64,000 nt of DNA from Spirosoma endophyticum (GCF_900112365.1 NZ_FOLQ01000007.1:62001-126000), one strand, 5' to 3'. Positions 44,854 through 54,090 are shown, counted from the first letter of the stretch. Made by a program: numbers and translations. The notes: generated by a model from the sequence alone, not told the origin.

Positions 44854-45480
44854 TTAGACGACTTTTTCGCGGTGATAGATCAACCGGGATAAGTAAACAA
44901 CCATGATTAATCCCACTAAAATACTTAAGAATGGGAGTAGAAATGATAACCCAGCAGCAGCCGCATAGGTTATCGTGCTAATGAGTAAACTCGTGTAAAT
45001 CGATCGAATGCGGACCTGAGCCGCCGGTCGTTTGAGCAATCGGTAGTTATCGGTTGCGTAGTTCCACATGCTGAATAACGTCCAGGATATACCCGCAAAG
45101 AGCAGCATGTACAAAGCAGACGATAGCTGGTAAGCGGGGGTGTTGATGTAGTCGGCCAGCAACGACGTAGTGAACGGAACAAGACTTACCAACAGGAGTA
45201 ACAGACCGTTATAAAACATAAACCGGACGTCACTCCGTCGAATAACGTTATACATCCGGTGGTGATTCAGCCAGATGATAAAGATGGTCGTAAAGCTGAT
45301 GAAATAGGCGATGTAATTAGGCCATTGGTGAAACAGAGCCAGAGCTAAGGAATGAGTGGACGTAGCGGCTTTCAGACTTGGCGCTTTTAACTGAAAAGTA
45401 AGAAGCGTTATATCAATTGCAAAAACACCATCGCTGAAAGTTTCAACACGTACTGTATCGCTTTCCTGAAAATCTGCCAT
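44854..45480 (-). CDS. TMEM175-family potassium channel homologue (DUF1211)
   Basis: A 208-residue membrane protein with about six helices. The first helix carries the family signature VETFSDGVFAIDITLL (residues 12-27), which lines the pore in bacterial TMEM175 tetramers. The HHRMYNVIRRSDVRF loop near 92 is also typical. Bacterial members are K+ leak channels lacking a P-loop. It lies 9 bases upstream of the M23 lipoprotein gene on the same strand. Confidence 0.88.
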   Translation of the reverse strand: MADFQESDTVRVETFSDGVFAIDITLLTFQLKAPSLKAATSTHSLALALFHQWPNYIAYFISFTTIFIIWLNHHRMYNVIRRSDVRFMFYNGLLLLLVSLVPFTTSLLADYINTPAYQLSSALYMLLFAGISWTLFSMWNYATDNYRLLKRPAAQVRIRSIYTSLLISTITYAAAAGLSFLLPFLSILVGLIMVVYLSRLIYHREKVV

Positions 45481-45555
45481 TCGTCCACGCAGGATTACCT
45501 GTTTAACAAACGGTTAGTGAGGCAAATAGTTATAAGCCCATCTATTACGTATCGC

Positions 45556-45610
45556 TTTATCGAGTGATGAGACGATGGGAAAATAACACAGAGTCTCATC
45601 TCTCGATAAA
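45556..45610 (-). terminator. hairpin after the permease gene
   Basis: TTTATCGAGTGATGAGAC pairs with GTCTCATCTCTCGATAAA with one mismatch over 18 bases, around a 19-base loop. It lies between the permease stop and the TMEM175-like gene start. Confidence 0.65.
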
Positions 45611-45632
45611 ATTTACGTCCAAGAACGCCTAG

Positions 45633-47120
45633 CTAGGCTTCCGCCCGCTGGCTCCGTTTAGTCAGGAAGTAGACAGGAATACCCAGGCCTGCAATTAAAA
45701 GGCCCATACCGGTATTGAAGGTTTTTGTGTAGAGCAGAATCGCGCAGATGGTTAGGCCCGCAATGATATACAGCGCTGGAACAACCGGATAGCCAAACGC
45801 CCGGTAAGGCCGCTCTGTGTTGGGTTCAATGCGCCGAAGCCGGAACAAGCCAAAAATGGTGACGATGTAGAACAACAGGGAAGCAAATGTGCAGTAATCG
45901 AGTAAATCACCGTATTTACCCGACAGACACAATAAGGAGGCCCAGATACACTGAAGCCATAAGGCCCGGCCGGGCACCGCATTCTCGTTCAGGTGCGAAG
46001 CCTGTTTAAGAAATAACCCATCTTTCGCCATAGCATAATACAACCGTGCGCCAGCCAGAATCAGGCCGTTATTGCAGCCGAAGGTCGAAATCATAATCAG
46101 CACCGCCATGATGGCAACCGCTACATTTCCGAAAATCGTTTCAACGGCGGCCGTCGCAACACGGTCGGCGGAAGCAAATTGAATAGCCCGGCCGATGATG
46201 TCCGTTGCGGTTGGAGAGCCTTTTAACGGGAGCAGCGACAGGTAAGAGATGTTCGCTAAAAAGTAGATGGTTGTAACAAGGAGCGTGCCGAAGAACAGAG
46301 CCAGTGGAATGTTCCGACGTGGATTTTTGATTTCGCCAGCAATGAACGTTACGTTATTCCAGGCATCAGCTGAAAATAATGAGCCGACCATCGACGTACC
46401 GAATGCCAGAATGAGCGCCATACCCGCCAGGGGTAATACTTCTCCCGTGGCCGATGTAAGGCTGGCATCCCAGGCATTGTCAAGATTGGTGGAGAGCAAA
46501 CCACTACTCAGTCCAATCGTAATACCTATCACAATCAGCCCCAGCAGCGCAATCAGTTTGGCCGATGTAAATACATTCTGGATGAGTTTTCCGCTCTGAA
46601 CACCCCGGCTGTTAAGCCAGGTTAATAAGACCAGGCTACCAATGGCAAATAATGACCCCAGGGTAATTTTGACGGGTCCCAGTGCAAGCAGTACGTTGTC
46701 GGGACCGAGCGCAGGGACAAACACCGCTGTGTATTTAGTGAAGGCGACCGCTACGGCTGCAATCGTACCCGTCTGGATTACCATAAACACTGTCCAGCCA
46801 TACACAAAGCCTGTCAGTGGACCGAAAGCCCGTTGAATGTAAATGTATTGGCCACCCGCTTTGGGCATCATGCCGGCCAGTTCGCCATAACTGAGGGCGG
46901 CCGCTACGGTCAATACACCGGTCAGCACCCAGAGCATGAGCAGCCAGCCCGACGAGCCAAGATTGCGGGCCATGTCGGCTGTAACGATAAAAACGCCGGA
47001 GCCAATCATGGAGCCGGAAACGATAAGGGTCGAGTCGAGCAGACTCAGCGAGCGTTTGAATTCGGTTGGTTCGGTAGCCAAATCGGCTGACGAAACAGAG
47101 TTTGCCTGATTGTTTGCCAT
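45633..47120 (-). CDS. APC-superfamily amino acid permease
   Basis: About 495 residues with twelve membrane helices, from the ATG at 47120 (MANNQANSVSS). The earlier start at 47162 would add a hydrophobic leader without family support. SGSMIGSGVFIVTADMAR near 40 is the helix-1 signature of the family, and the gate segment AGGQYIYIQRAFGPLTGFVYGW near 90-111 is also clear. Members exchange or import amino acids. It fits the LAT-like antiporter group, and the substrate cannot be read from sequence. It stands between the hexosaminidase and the TMEM175 gene. Confidence 0.92.
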   Translation of the reverse strand: MANNQANSVSSADLATEPTEFKRSLSLLDSTLIVSGSMIGSGVFIVTADMARNLGSSGWLLMLWVLTGVLTVAAALSYGELAGMMPKAGGQYIYIQRAFGPLTGFVYGWTVFMVIQTGTIAAVAVAFTKYTAVFVPALGPDNVLLALGPVKITLGSLFAIGSLVLLTWLNSRGVQSGKLIQNVFTSAKLIALLGLIVIGITIGLSSGLLSTNLDNAWDASLTSATGEVLPLAGMALILAFGTSMVGSLFSADAWNNVTFIAGEIKNPRRNIPLALFFGTLLVTTIYFLANISYLSLLPLKGSPTATDIIGRAIQFASADRVATAAVETIFGNVAVAIMAVLIMISTFGCNNGLILAGARLYYAMAKDGLFLKQASHLNENAVPGRALWLQCIWASLLCLSGKYGDLLDYCTFASLLFYIVTIFGLFRLRRIEPNTERPYRAFGYPVVPALYIIAGLTICAILLYTKTFNTGMGLLIAGLGIPVYFLTKRSQRAEA

Positions 47121-47291
47121 GAAGAAAAAGATATTAATGACAAGAACCGGCCAATCGGGCAAAAAAACAAACTGCTGCCGCTAAATCCTCCCATATCTCA
47201 CCCTAATTGATAATTAATGTTGGGAATAACGGACTATTTGCCAAATTGTATTTTGTCGATTACTCACGGTTTAAAGCCTGTCTTCGGCTAA

Positions 47292-49775
47292 TTAGCGCAC
47301 CTCAATTTCATCCACCGCTAGTTGGGCCGCCTTGCCGGGCGTTCGCATTCCTGCTGGAACCTGCCCAACATTTTGGGCGATAACGCGAACGTAGCGGACC
47401 GAGGTCGGTGCGAAGTCGAATGGGAGACGGACGATCGCTCGTTTGCCATTTTCGCTGGCGTTCGTCCTGGCCGTAAGCACAGACGTAAATGTCTTTCCAT
47501 CCTCAGAAACGGAAATCTCAACTTGTTTAGGTAGGCAGAAATTCTTGGCCGTATATTTCAAAAAGCCGATGCGAACCCGTTCCACCAACTCCAACTGGCC
47601 GAGGTCAATCACTACGTTAATATCGGTCTTGAACGAGACAATACCGGCCACTTCGTAGCCACCCATGCCAGCCGTTGTGCCGTCGGTCAGGCTATAGTTT
47701 TTGTCGGGACGGGAGCTGTTGGGGGCGTTAAGCAGCGTGTACGGTTTACTGGTAGCTTTCGAGACGATAAACTCTTTTCGCACTTTCGCCAGTTGGCTCA
47801 GCGCCTTGTCATTGAGGAACGTAGCGGTTCGAATAATAGCCGATTTTTCCAGTACGAATGGCTTTTCATAAACCGATGATTCGCCCGAAGGGATACTACT
47901 ATCGGTCGTGTAGCGAATGGCTGGTGGCGGAAAGCCAGGAGAATTACTTAACGATGGGTTTTCATTTGACAGCGTTACCTCAACTTTGCCTTCGGGAGTT
48001 GGCTTGGCTGTGGGTATAGCATCATAAATTGTTCGGGCGTAGTTGACGTTTAACGTAGCTAATCGCTCGAAATGGATAGCTAGTCGGCGCGTAAAGTCGT
48101 CGTAATTTTTAAGCGATAAGGGCGTCCAGGCAATTTCGGCCATCGCTGCAGCCCGTGGCCAGATCATGTACTCGGCCTGATCGGGTGTTGATATATACTC
48201 CGTCCAGATGTTCCCCTGTACACCCAGAATGTGTGTCGCGTCGGCGGGCGACAATTCGGCAGGAGTGGGGTCATAGGAGTATGCCTTTGCCAGGGGCAAA
48301 GCACCGCCAAAGCCTGTTGGTTCCATTTCGGGGTCGCCCTGAAAATGGTCGAAATAACAGAACTGGCCGGGTGTCATAATAACATCGTGCTGTTGTTGGG
48401 CCGCTTTGATACCACCTTTGATACCGCGCCAGCTCATCAGCGTTGCCTTGGGCGACAGCCGAAGTTTCGGACTATCACCTTCCAGAATTTCGTCCCAACC
48501 AATTATTCGACGCCCTTTAGACGTAACGAATTTGTCAATTCGGATAACGAAATACCGTTGTAATTCACTCTCGTTTTTTAACTTTTGACGCTTGATAAGC
48601 TGCTGGCAAAAGGCGTTTTTTCGCCACACCGTTTTAGGACACTCATCACCACCAATGTGAATATACTGGCTGGGAAATAAGGCCATTACTTCGGTCAATA
48701 CGTCTTCCAGAAACGCAAACGTCCTTTCGGTTGGACAAAATACATCATTGAATACCCCCCATTTCGTTGACACCCGATACGGTTCGTTTGATAGTGATTT
48801 GGGCGAGCAACCCAGTTCAGGATAAGCCGCCAGCGCAGCCAGTGCGTGACCAGGCAGTTCTATTTCCGGTATAACGTTGATATACTTGGTCGCGGCATAG
48901 CGAACCACCTCCCGGATGTCGGCCTGCGTATAAAAACCACCGTACGGCTTACCGTCGAATACTTGCGGATCATAATCGTCGTAGTGGCCAATAATCGTTT
49001 CGGATCGGTGCGAGCCTATCTGAGTCAGTCTGGGGTATTTTTTGATCTCAATGCGCCACCCCTGATCGTCGGTGAGGTGCCAGTGAAACGTATTGAATTT
49101 ATGCAGGGCCATCAGGTCAATGTATTTCTTGATGAACGCTACGTGAAAAAAGTGTCGACTAACGTCGAGATGCATCCCACGATACACATAGCGCGGACGA
49201 TCCTCAATGCGGCAGGCAGGAATGGTGAGGGGCATGGGGCGTGGGGTATGGGGCAGAGAGTTTTGGTCGGGGAGTAAGGACTCCGTGCCCTGTGCTCCAC
49301 GCCCCATGCCCTTACCCCCATGCCCCAATACCGCGGGTGGCAGTAATTGATACAAGGTCTGAACGGCGTAGAAGAAACCCTTCGGGTTAGCGGCTTCGAT
49401 GGTCACCAGCTTATCTGTTACGTCGATTCGGTAGCTTTCTTCGCTGAACGTTGTATCGCGGGATGGTAAAAATTGAATCAGGTTTGAGCCAGTGTCCCGG
49501 TTCTCCTGCGATGCCTTACTGGTATTTCGTAGTGCAATCGTCAGGCCACTACTGCGGTTCAATTGATGCGCGAACGTATCGACAATGGCTTTTAGCGCGG
49601 TCTGAGAGAAAGGGAGACTGATTGTAGTGGTGTGGTTGATGATGAATTCGCCGGGACGAGCCTCCAACTGAGCTGGGCGTGGAATGATGGTATAGCGATC
49701 AGTGGACTGACAAAAGGCAAGGGCTGATTGCAGCATACAAACAGCAATCAGTGAAAAACGAATAAGCATACGCAA
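47292..49775 (-). CDS. beta-N-acetylhexosaminidase, GH20
   Basis: An exported glycosidase of 827 residues that removes terminal N-acetylhexosamines from chitin or glycans. A signal peptide (1-22) is followed by a GH20b domain (about 30-150). The catalytic barrel holds the substrate-assisted pair Asp377-Glu378 in HIGGDECPK. The C-terminus (about 640-827) contains a chitobiase-like and a discoidin-type sugar-binding domain. Residues about 151-183, Gly/Pro-rich, interrupt the usual link between LLPP and IPACRIEDRPRY. They are encoded by a palindromic GGGGCATGGGG element, in frame, and relatives should lack them. Confidence 0.93.
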   Translation of the reverse strand: MRMLIRFSLIAVCMLQSALAFCQSTDRYTIIPRPAQLEARPGEFIINHTTTISLPFSQTALKAIVDTFAHQLNRSSGLTIALRNTSKASQENRDTGSNLIQFLPSRDTTFSEESYRIDVTDKLVTIEAANPKGFFYAVQTLYQLLPPAVLGHGGKGMGRGAQGTESLLPDQNSLPHTPRPMPLTIPACRIEDRPRYVYRGMHLDVSRHFFHVAFIKKYIDLMALHKFNTFHWHLTDDQGWRIEIKKYPRLTQIGSHRSETIIGHYDDYDPQVFDGKPYGGFYTQADIREVVRYAATKYINVIPEIELPGHALAALAAYPELGCSPKSLSNEPYRVSTKWGVFNDVFCPTERTFAFLEDVLTEVMALFPSQYIHIGGDECPKTVWRKNAFCQQLIKRQKLKNESELQRYFVIRIDKFVTSKGRRIIGWDEILEGDSPKLRLSPKATLMSWRGIKGGIKAAQQQHDVIMTPGQFCYFDHFQGDPEMEPTGFGGALPLAKAYSYDPTPAELSPADATHILGVQGNIWTEYISTPDQAEYMIWPRAAAMAEIAWTPLSLKNYDDFTRRLAIHFERLATLNVNYARTIYDAIPTAKPTPEGKVEVTLSNENPSLSNSPGFPPPAIRYTTDSSIPSGESSVYEKPFVLEKSAIIRTATFLNDKALSQLAKVRKEFIVSKATSKPYTLLNAPNSSRPDKNYSLTDGTTAGMGGYEVAGIVSFKTDINVVIDLGQLELVERVRIGFLKYTAKNFCLPKQVEISVSEDGKTFTSVLTARTNASENGKRAIVRLPFDFAPTSVRYVRVIAQNVGQVPAGMRTPGKAAQLAVDEIEVR
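49229..49326. repeat. palindrome inserted in frame inside the GH20 gene
   Basis: GGGCATGGGGCGTGG (49230-49244) is perfectly complementary to 49297-49311, and further GGGGCAT-type units lie on each side. It is read through as about 32 codons of the hexosaminidase. Confidence 0.8.
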
Positions 49776-49897
49776 GTCCGGCGGTGGCCGATAATCTTCA
49801 AAATCAACGTAGAAAGGTTGGAAACCGTGTAAATATCTTGCCGTATGTCGTTGTTATTTGCTCTGTTGCGGGTTTGAGCCCGTGCCAGAACGGTCAT

Positions 49898-49934
49898 AAA
49901 ACAGGGGGACAATTCAAAATTGTCCCCCTGTTTT
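49898..49934 (-). terminator. strong terminator after thrB
   Basis: AAAACAGGGGGACAATT pairs perfectly with AATTGTCCCCCTGTTTT around three bases, just past the homoserine kinase stop. Confidence 0.85.
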
Positions 49935-49958
49935 TAACAAAAAACTTTATGCAGGTAA

Positions 49959-50909
49959 TTAACTGGGTACTTGTTCGCCAACGAGCACTTTGGGGCCCTG
50001 ACGGTTGATCTGCGAAACATAAGCTTCACTGGTGATGCCAACGGACAGAAACGCCTGTTGCATAGCCGCGCCAACTCGTTCAGCAATTTCGGCGCTGCGA
50101 CTCAGGGCAAACATAGATGGCCCCGACCCAGAAATACTGCATCCGAGAGCGCCATTATCCAGAGCAGCCTGTTTGGCCTCGTTAAATTCCGGGATCAAAA
50201 TCGCCCGGACTGGCTCGATAATTACGTCGACCAGAGATCGGCTGATGAGATCGTAATCGGGCGTCATCAAACCGGCAATCAATCCCGCTACGTTCCCCAT
50301 CTGGATGATGGTGTTCTTCAGAGAGACTTCATTTTTGAGGATAAATCGGGCATCTTTCGTATTGACCTCAATATCGGGGTGAACCAGCGTACAGAACAGC
50401 GAAGCAGGCGTTTCAATCCGAATAACATCCAGCGGTTGATAACTGCGAATGACGACAAACCCGCCCAGTAGGGAAGGGGCTACGTTATCCGCATGAGCGG
50501 AACCGCTGGCTATGCGCTCGCCTTCCATCGCAAACGGTAGTAACTTCATGATTGGCAATGGCCGCCCAAGGAGTTCATTTATGGCATAAACACCCGCTAC
50601 CGAACTGGCGGCACTGGACCCCATGCCACTACCCAACGGCATTTGTTTATGCAGCACAATATCGACACCTACATCGGTCCGATTGATGTGCTTCAGGTAT
50701 GTCTGAATGGCAATGCCCGCAGTGTTGCGTGATGTTTCGCGGGGTAGTCGACCTTCGTCACCAATAATATCGGTAATGCGAACGCCCGGCTCATCGCGGG
50801 CGGTAAGCGTAATCTGATCGCCGGGATTATCGACGGCAAAGCCAAAAATGTCGAATCCACAGGCCACATTGGCAACTGTAGCGGGGGCAAACACAGTAAT
50901 TGAATCCAC
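49959..50909 (-). CDS. thrB: homoserine kinase
   Basis: A GHMP-family kinase of about 316 residues that phosphorylates homoserine for threonine synthesis. The N-terminal FAPATVANVACGFDIFGFAV, the ATP-binding PLGSGMGSSAASSVAG near 105 and the late CSISGSGPSMFAL near 260 are diagnostic. I chose the GTG at 50909 (MDSITVFAPAT) because the further upstream TTG lies on a likely -7 box (TTAATTTG, minus strand, about 50937-50944). No thrA or thrC is adjacent, although in relatives these often follow. Confidence 0.94.
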   Translation of the reverse strand: MDSITVFAPATVANVACGFDIFGFAVDNPGDQITLTARDEPGVRITDIIGDEGRLPRETSRNTAGIAIQTYLKHINRTDVGVDIVLHKQMPLGSGMGSSAASSVAGVYAINELLGRPLPIMKLLPFAMEGERIASGSAHADNVAPSLLGGFVVIRSYQPLDVIRIETPASLFCTLVHPDIEVNTKDARFILKNEVSLKNTIIQMGNVAGLIAGLMTPDYDLISRSLVDVIIEPVRAILIPEFNEAKQAALDNGALGCSISGSGPSMFALSRSAEIAERVGAAMQQAFLSVGITSEAYVSQINRQGPKVLVGEQVPS

Positions 50910-51082
50910 GATAGGAAAGGGGCAATTTATGCACAAATTAAGCGATTTTAGGCCGTAAAATCAATGTCGCCTGATTGGGCTCACCAATCTACTTATGCGT
51001 TTTGCGGTGCAAAAAAATAATCCTATCATACCGCAACATTTACAATTTATATAATGAACAGCCGAAACATGATACTTTGCAT

Positions 51083-51247
51083 TGCCATGAGTTTTATAGC
51101 TCGATTATCCCAATTCTACTCGGCGATGGCATTCCATTATTCAGGAAAGGGCAGCCGGAATTGAAACTAACGCTGCTATCTGCTACGTCTTTTGAAAAAG
51201 GACTTGCGCAATTACACTACGTTCGAGAGGGTTTAAAAATTAATTAA
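51083..51247 (+). pseudogene. C-terminal remnant of a RibD-like dihydrofolate reductase
   Basis: The frame encodes HEFYSSIIPILLGDGIPLF, then LKLTLLSATSFEKGLAQLHY and a final YVREGLK. This is the last 50 or so residues of the RibD C-terminal/dihydrofolate-reductase family found in many Bacteroidota. The preceding 35 codons and the upstream DNA show no remaining nucleotide-binding part, so about two thirds of the gene is missing. The stop is intact. A remnant is much more likely than a functional small protein. Confidence 0.75.
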
Positions 51248-51416
51248 GTACTATTACTTATGGTTTATTGTTGATAATGAGGTAATTAACGGTATATATT
51301 GAGTATAATTCTATATTTAATTTACATTAAAGCTGCAACGGTAAACGGGGGCTTGTCGTACCTAATAGGGAAGACCTACCATATTCCTGATTTAGTCCCC
51401 TAAACAGTCTGCATTA

Positions 51417-51779
51417 ATGAAAAAAATTATTCTCTCAGCTTGCGTTGTAGCCATTTTAGCCCTCGGCTATTCCTGCACGAAAAGTTCGGACCTTTCACCT
51501 AACGCAACGAGTGCAACGGCTCGTAGTGGATCTGTTCAGTCAGGATCGGCGACGGGTCCGCATAGTGGTACGACCACACCTCCACACAGCGGCACGTCAA
51601 CTCCTCCGCACAGCGGCACGGGCGGTCCGGGTGGGCCTCCTCCTGGTCCGCCACACAGTGGCACGGCTACCGGTCCGCATAGTGGAACGGGCACACCGCC
51701 ACATAGTGGTACATCAACTCCTCCGCACAGCGGAACAGGTGGCCCAGGTGGTCCGCCTAAGCCTCCGCATCACGGCTAG
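51417..51779 (+). CDS. small lipoprotein with PHSGT tandem repeats
   Basis: A 120-residue protein with lipobox ALGYSC (Cys20). After a Ser/Thr-rich stretch it contains seven copies of PHSGT with Gly/Pro linkers, arranged as two near copies of a 39-residue unit that ends GTGGPGGPP. It finishes PPHHG. There is no known domain. The repeated His residues could bind metal or give a flexible, charged surface tether, which is inference. A 19-bp-arm terminator follows. Another frame is open through the same repeats but lacks a sensible start, and this frame carries the lipobox. Confidence 0.8.
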   Translation: MKKIILSACVVAILALGYSCTKSSDLSPNATSATARSGSVQSGSATGPHSGTTTPPHSGTSTPPHSGTGGPGGPPPGPPHSGTATGPHSGTGTPPHSGTSTPPHSGTGGPGGPPKPPHHG

Positions 51780-51794
51780 ACTAGCCGTAACCTA

Positions 51795-51840
51795 TAATCA
51801 AAAAGGCCAGATTCCCGTCAGAATCTGGCCTTTTTGATTA
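51795..51840. terminator. bidirectional hairpin terminator
   Basis: TAATCAAAAAGGCCAGATT pairs perfectly with AATCTGGCCTTTTTGATTA around an eight-base loop. It serves the plus-strand PHSGT gene and the converging coiled-coil gene. Confidence 0.88.
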
Positions 51841-51851
51841 GCTACTACGTT

Positions 51852-52331
51852 CTATTCACCAAATAACTGAGTCCAAAGACCTTTTGCTTTTTCTTTTGCG
51901 ACTTCAATTTGAAGAGCGGCTTCGGCTTTCAGTTCGTCTAATTTAACCTGAGCGGCCGCGAGTTGTACGGCAGCTTCGGCCTTCATTTCATCAAACTTAT
52001 CCTCAGCTACGTCCGATAGCTCATCCGCTTTTTTTGAGGCTGCGGCAAAGGCTGTTTCAGCCTGGGCTTGGAGACTCGCCAGATTCTCGGCAGTAGCGGC
52101 TTTGGCCGCTTCAAAATGCTCCGTTGCTTTTGCCTGTAATCCGTCAATATCAATGTCTTTGCCAAATTCTTTTGCCTGCGCTACCAACTTGTCTTTCATC
52201 TCATCAAGCTGGGTGGCGGCAGCATCGAAGTGCTGGCCAGCTTCTGTTTTGAACGATTCAAGTTTTTCGGCGGCTGTTGCTTTTGCCGCCTGAACTTGTT
52301 CGGTAGCAGCAGCTTTATCGTTATTTTCCAT
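51852..52331 (-). CDS. Ala-rich amphipathic coiled-coil protein
   Basis: A 159-residue protein almost entirely composed of Ala, Glu, Lys, Asp, Gln and Leu, with a repeating 11-residue pattern of the AEKLESFKTEA/AAAQVKLDELKAEA type. There is no signal peptide or membrane helix until the hydrophobic end GLWTQLF. Similar composition occurs in apolipoprotein-like, phasin-like and LEA-like stress proteins. The composition alone does not say which, and no catalytic residues are evident. It may coat membranes or granules. It lies beyond an unusual polypurine stretch. Confidence 0.75.
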   Translation of the reverse strand: MENNDKAAATEQVQAAKATAAEKLESFKTEAGQHFDAAATQLDEMKDKLVAQAKEFGKDIDIDGLQAKATEHFEAAKAATAENLASLQAQAETAFAAASKKADELSDVAEDKFDEMKAEAAVQLAAAQVKLDELKAEAALQIEVAKEKAKGLWTQLFGE

Positions 52332-52380
52332 GTGATTACTTGTGAGATTTTAGTTACGAGCGAAAGTTGACAAGAAACGT

Positions 52381-52460
52381 GAGGAAAACCAAAAAAGAAA
52401 AGGAGGAAGGGAGTGGGGCAAAAGGGAGAGGAAAAAAAGAGGGACGAAAGGAAGAATGGG
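52381..52460. other. polypurine tract
   Basis: About 80 bases are nearly all A and G on the plus strand, with only a few interruptions, between the coiled-coil gene and the next leftward gene. It could form unusual DNA structure. Confidence 0.5.
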
Positions 52461-52496
52461 TCTTGTCTATTCCTTGCGGCTCTCACTTTTTTTCAT

Positions 52497-53063
52497 TCAG
52501 CCCAGGCGCCGAACAATCAGGCTATTGACTAACTCAAATAAATTGGCGGGTTTGAGGGTTCGCCAGTTAGCAATGTCGAGTGTACCGCCGAAATTGATGT
52601 AGTAATCGAGATGGTACTTTTTCCATTCCCGTTCGATGAATTCCGGAGAGTGAATAGCGGCAATCCAGCCATCTTCCACATCTTCAAACCACTCTTCATA
52701 ATAACTATCGTCGGAGCCGTGGAAGTTTAAAATGTTCTCGCTAACCAGTATAAAATACTTGATTCCCTGCTGAACGAGCGGATCAATAACCTGTCGTTTG
52801 AGGTACATGATGTCATTGTGAAGCGTATCATTCCATTCCCCGAATAGTTCGATAACAACGAATTGCCGGTCATAATTGGCAAACAAGATCTTACAATACA
52901 GCGTCTCAGAGCCAATTTCATCCCAGAGTGGATGGATGTAGTAGCCATAGATCGTATTTTCGTATTGCTGCATGTTGTACTCCCGCTCATAGAATGGCGA
53001 TTGCTCGTCTTCTGAAGCCGTATAGTACTTCTCCCAGCCGTAAAAGGGTTCAATGTCCTGCAT
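52497..53063 (-). CDS. conserved hypothetical protein
   Basis: About 188 residues from the ATG at 53063 (MQDIEPFYGWEKYYTASEDE). The longer frame from 53135 passes through a GAGCGAA-type repeat and is unlikely. It is rich in Tyr, Trp, Asp and Glu, with IYGYYIHPLWDEIGSETLYCKILFANYD in the middle and LDIANWRTLKPANLF near the end. It is soluble with no signal peptide. I do not recognise a characterised family, although the composition suggests a conserved cytosolic protein. It is divergent from the SDR gene. Confidence 0.75.
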   Translation of the reverse strand: MQDIEPFYGWEKYYTASEDEQSPFYEREYNMQQYENTIYGYYIHPLWDEIGSETLYCKILFANYDRQFVVIELFGEWNDTLHNDIMYLKRQVIDPLVQQGIKYFILVSENILNFHGSDDSYYEEWFEDVEDGWIAAIHSPEFIEREWKKYHLDYYINFGGTLDIANWRTLKPANLFELVNSLIVRRLG

Positions 53064-53214
53064 GATTAAAAGCGAAATCGGACCGCCGAAGCGGATTGAA
53101 TGAGCGAAAGTGCGAATAAAACCTGTGTCAGTCATTCACTCTTCCATTTACTATTAATATGCTTAACGCCAATTTTCGGGCGATTGTTGAGCTGGATTAG
53201 GGTAAGTTTACACG

Positions 53215-54078
53215 ATGAAACCTGTCAGCAAAAACATTCTTATTACCGGCGTTTCAACGGGTATTGGTTACGGCGCGGCAAAGCAATTCATCCGGCACGG
53301 CTATACTGTTTTTGGCAGCGTTCGTCAGCAGGCCGACGCCGATCGGCTGCAGGCTGAATTTGGTAGCCAGTTTACCCCAATGCTGTTCGACGTAACGGAT
53401 GCCGAAGCCGTGAAGACAGGCGCCATCTGGTTGGCCGAGCGATTAGCAGGAAGTGGGTTGGCAGGGTTGATCAACAATGCGGGCATTGCCATTGGAGGGC
53501 CGCTGCAACACCAGCCTATTTCCACGATCCGGCAGCATTTCGAGGTAAATGTATTGGGCGTATTGCAGGTGACGCAGGCATTTTTGCCCTTGCTGGGCGC
53601 GCAAGAAAACCATCCGGTTCAGCCCGGTCGAATTCAGAATATCAGCTCGGTGAATGGACAGATCGCCATTCCGTTTATGGGAGCCTATGTTGGCTCTAAA
53701 TTCGCGCTGGAAGGTGTATCCCATAGCCTGCGTCGGGAGTTGTCTTTGTTCGGAATTGACGTAGTGATTGTTGGGCCTGGAGCCGTTAAAACACCAATTT
53801 GGGGTAAAGGCACGGACATTAGTCCCTATAAAGACACGGCTTATTATCCAGCTATGCAGGGATTTCTGAAGCAGGTTGAAGCGGCCGAAAACCGAGGATT
53901 ATCAATCGATTACCTTGGCGAACGTATTGTGGATATCCATGAAACCGCTCGCCCTCGCATTCGCTATGCATTGGTACCCAATAAATTAGTTGGCTGGGTG
54001 CTTCCCCGCTTGCTGCCTGACCGGGTGCTGGACTGGATTCTGGGACGTATTAGTGGACTGCGACAACCGAAAAATTAA
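53215..54078 (+). CDS. short-chain dehydrogenase/reductase
   Basis: A 287-residue NAD(P)-dependent oxidoreductase of the classical SDR type. The cofactor motif is TGVSTGIG (11-18), NNAG lies at 86-89, the catalytic Ser is in ISS near 143, and the Tyr157-x-x-x-Lys161 pair is in AYVGSK. The substrate is unknown; the long C-terminal part (about 200-287) with a hydrophobic tail suggests a lipid or sterol-like compound. It is 12 bases from the next gene on the same strand, so the two are likely one operon. Confidence 0.92.
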   Translation: MKPVSKNILITGVSTGIGYGAAKQFIRHGYTVFGSVRQQADADRLQAEFGSQFTPMLFDVTDAEAVKTGAIWLAERLAGSGLAGLINNAGIAIGGPLQHQPISTIRQHFEVNVLGVLQVTQAFLPLLGAQENHPVQPGRIQNISSVNGQIAIPFMGAYVGSKFALEGVSHSLRRELSLFGIDVVIVGPGAVKTPIWGKGTDISPYKDTAYYPAMQGFLKQVEAAENRGLSIDYLGERIVDIHETARPRIRYALVPNKLVGWVLPRLLPDRVLDWILGRISGLRQPKN

Positions 54079-54090
54079 CTGGTACGAACT

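Noticed and set aside
49784-50008. 74-residue plus-strand frame between hexosaminidase and thrB
   Set aside because: It crosses the thrB terminator and has no recognisable domain or start signal.
51511-51837. Second open frame through the PHSGT repeats
   Set aside because: It lacks a signal peptide or family match and exists only because the repeat is open in two frames; the lipobox frame is the real gene.
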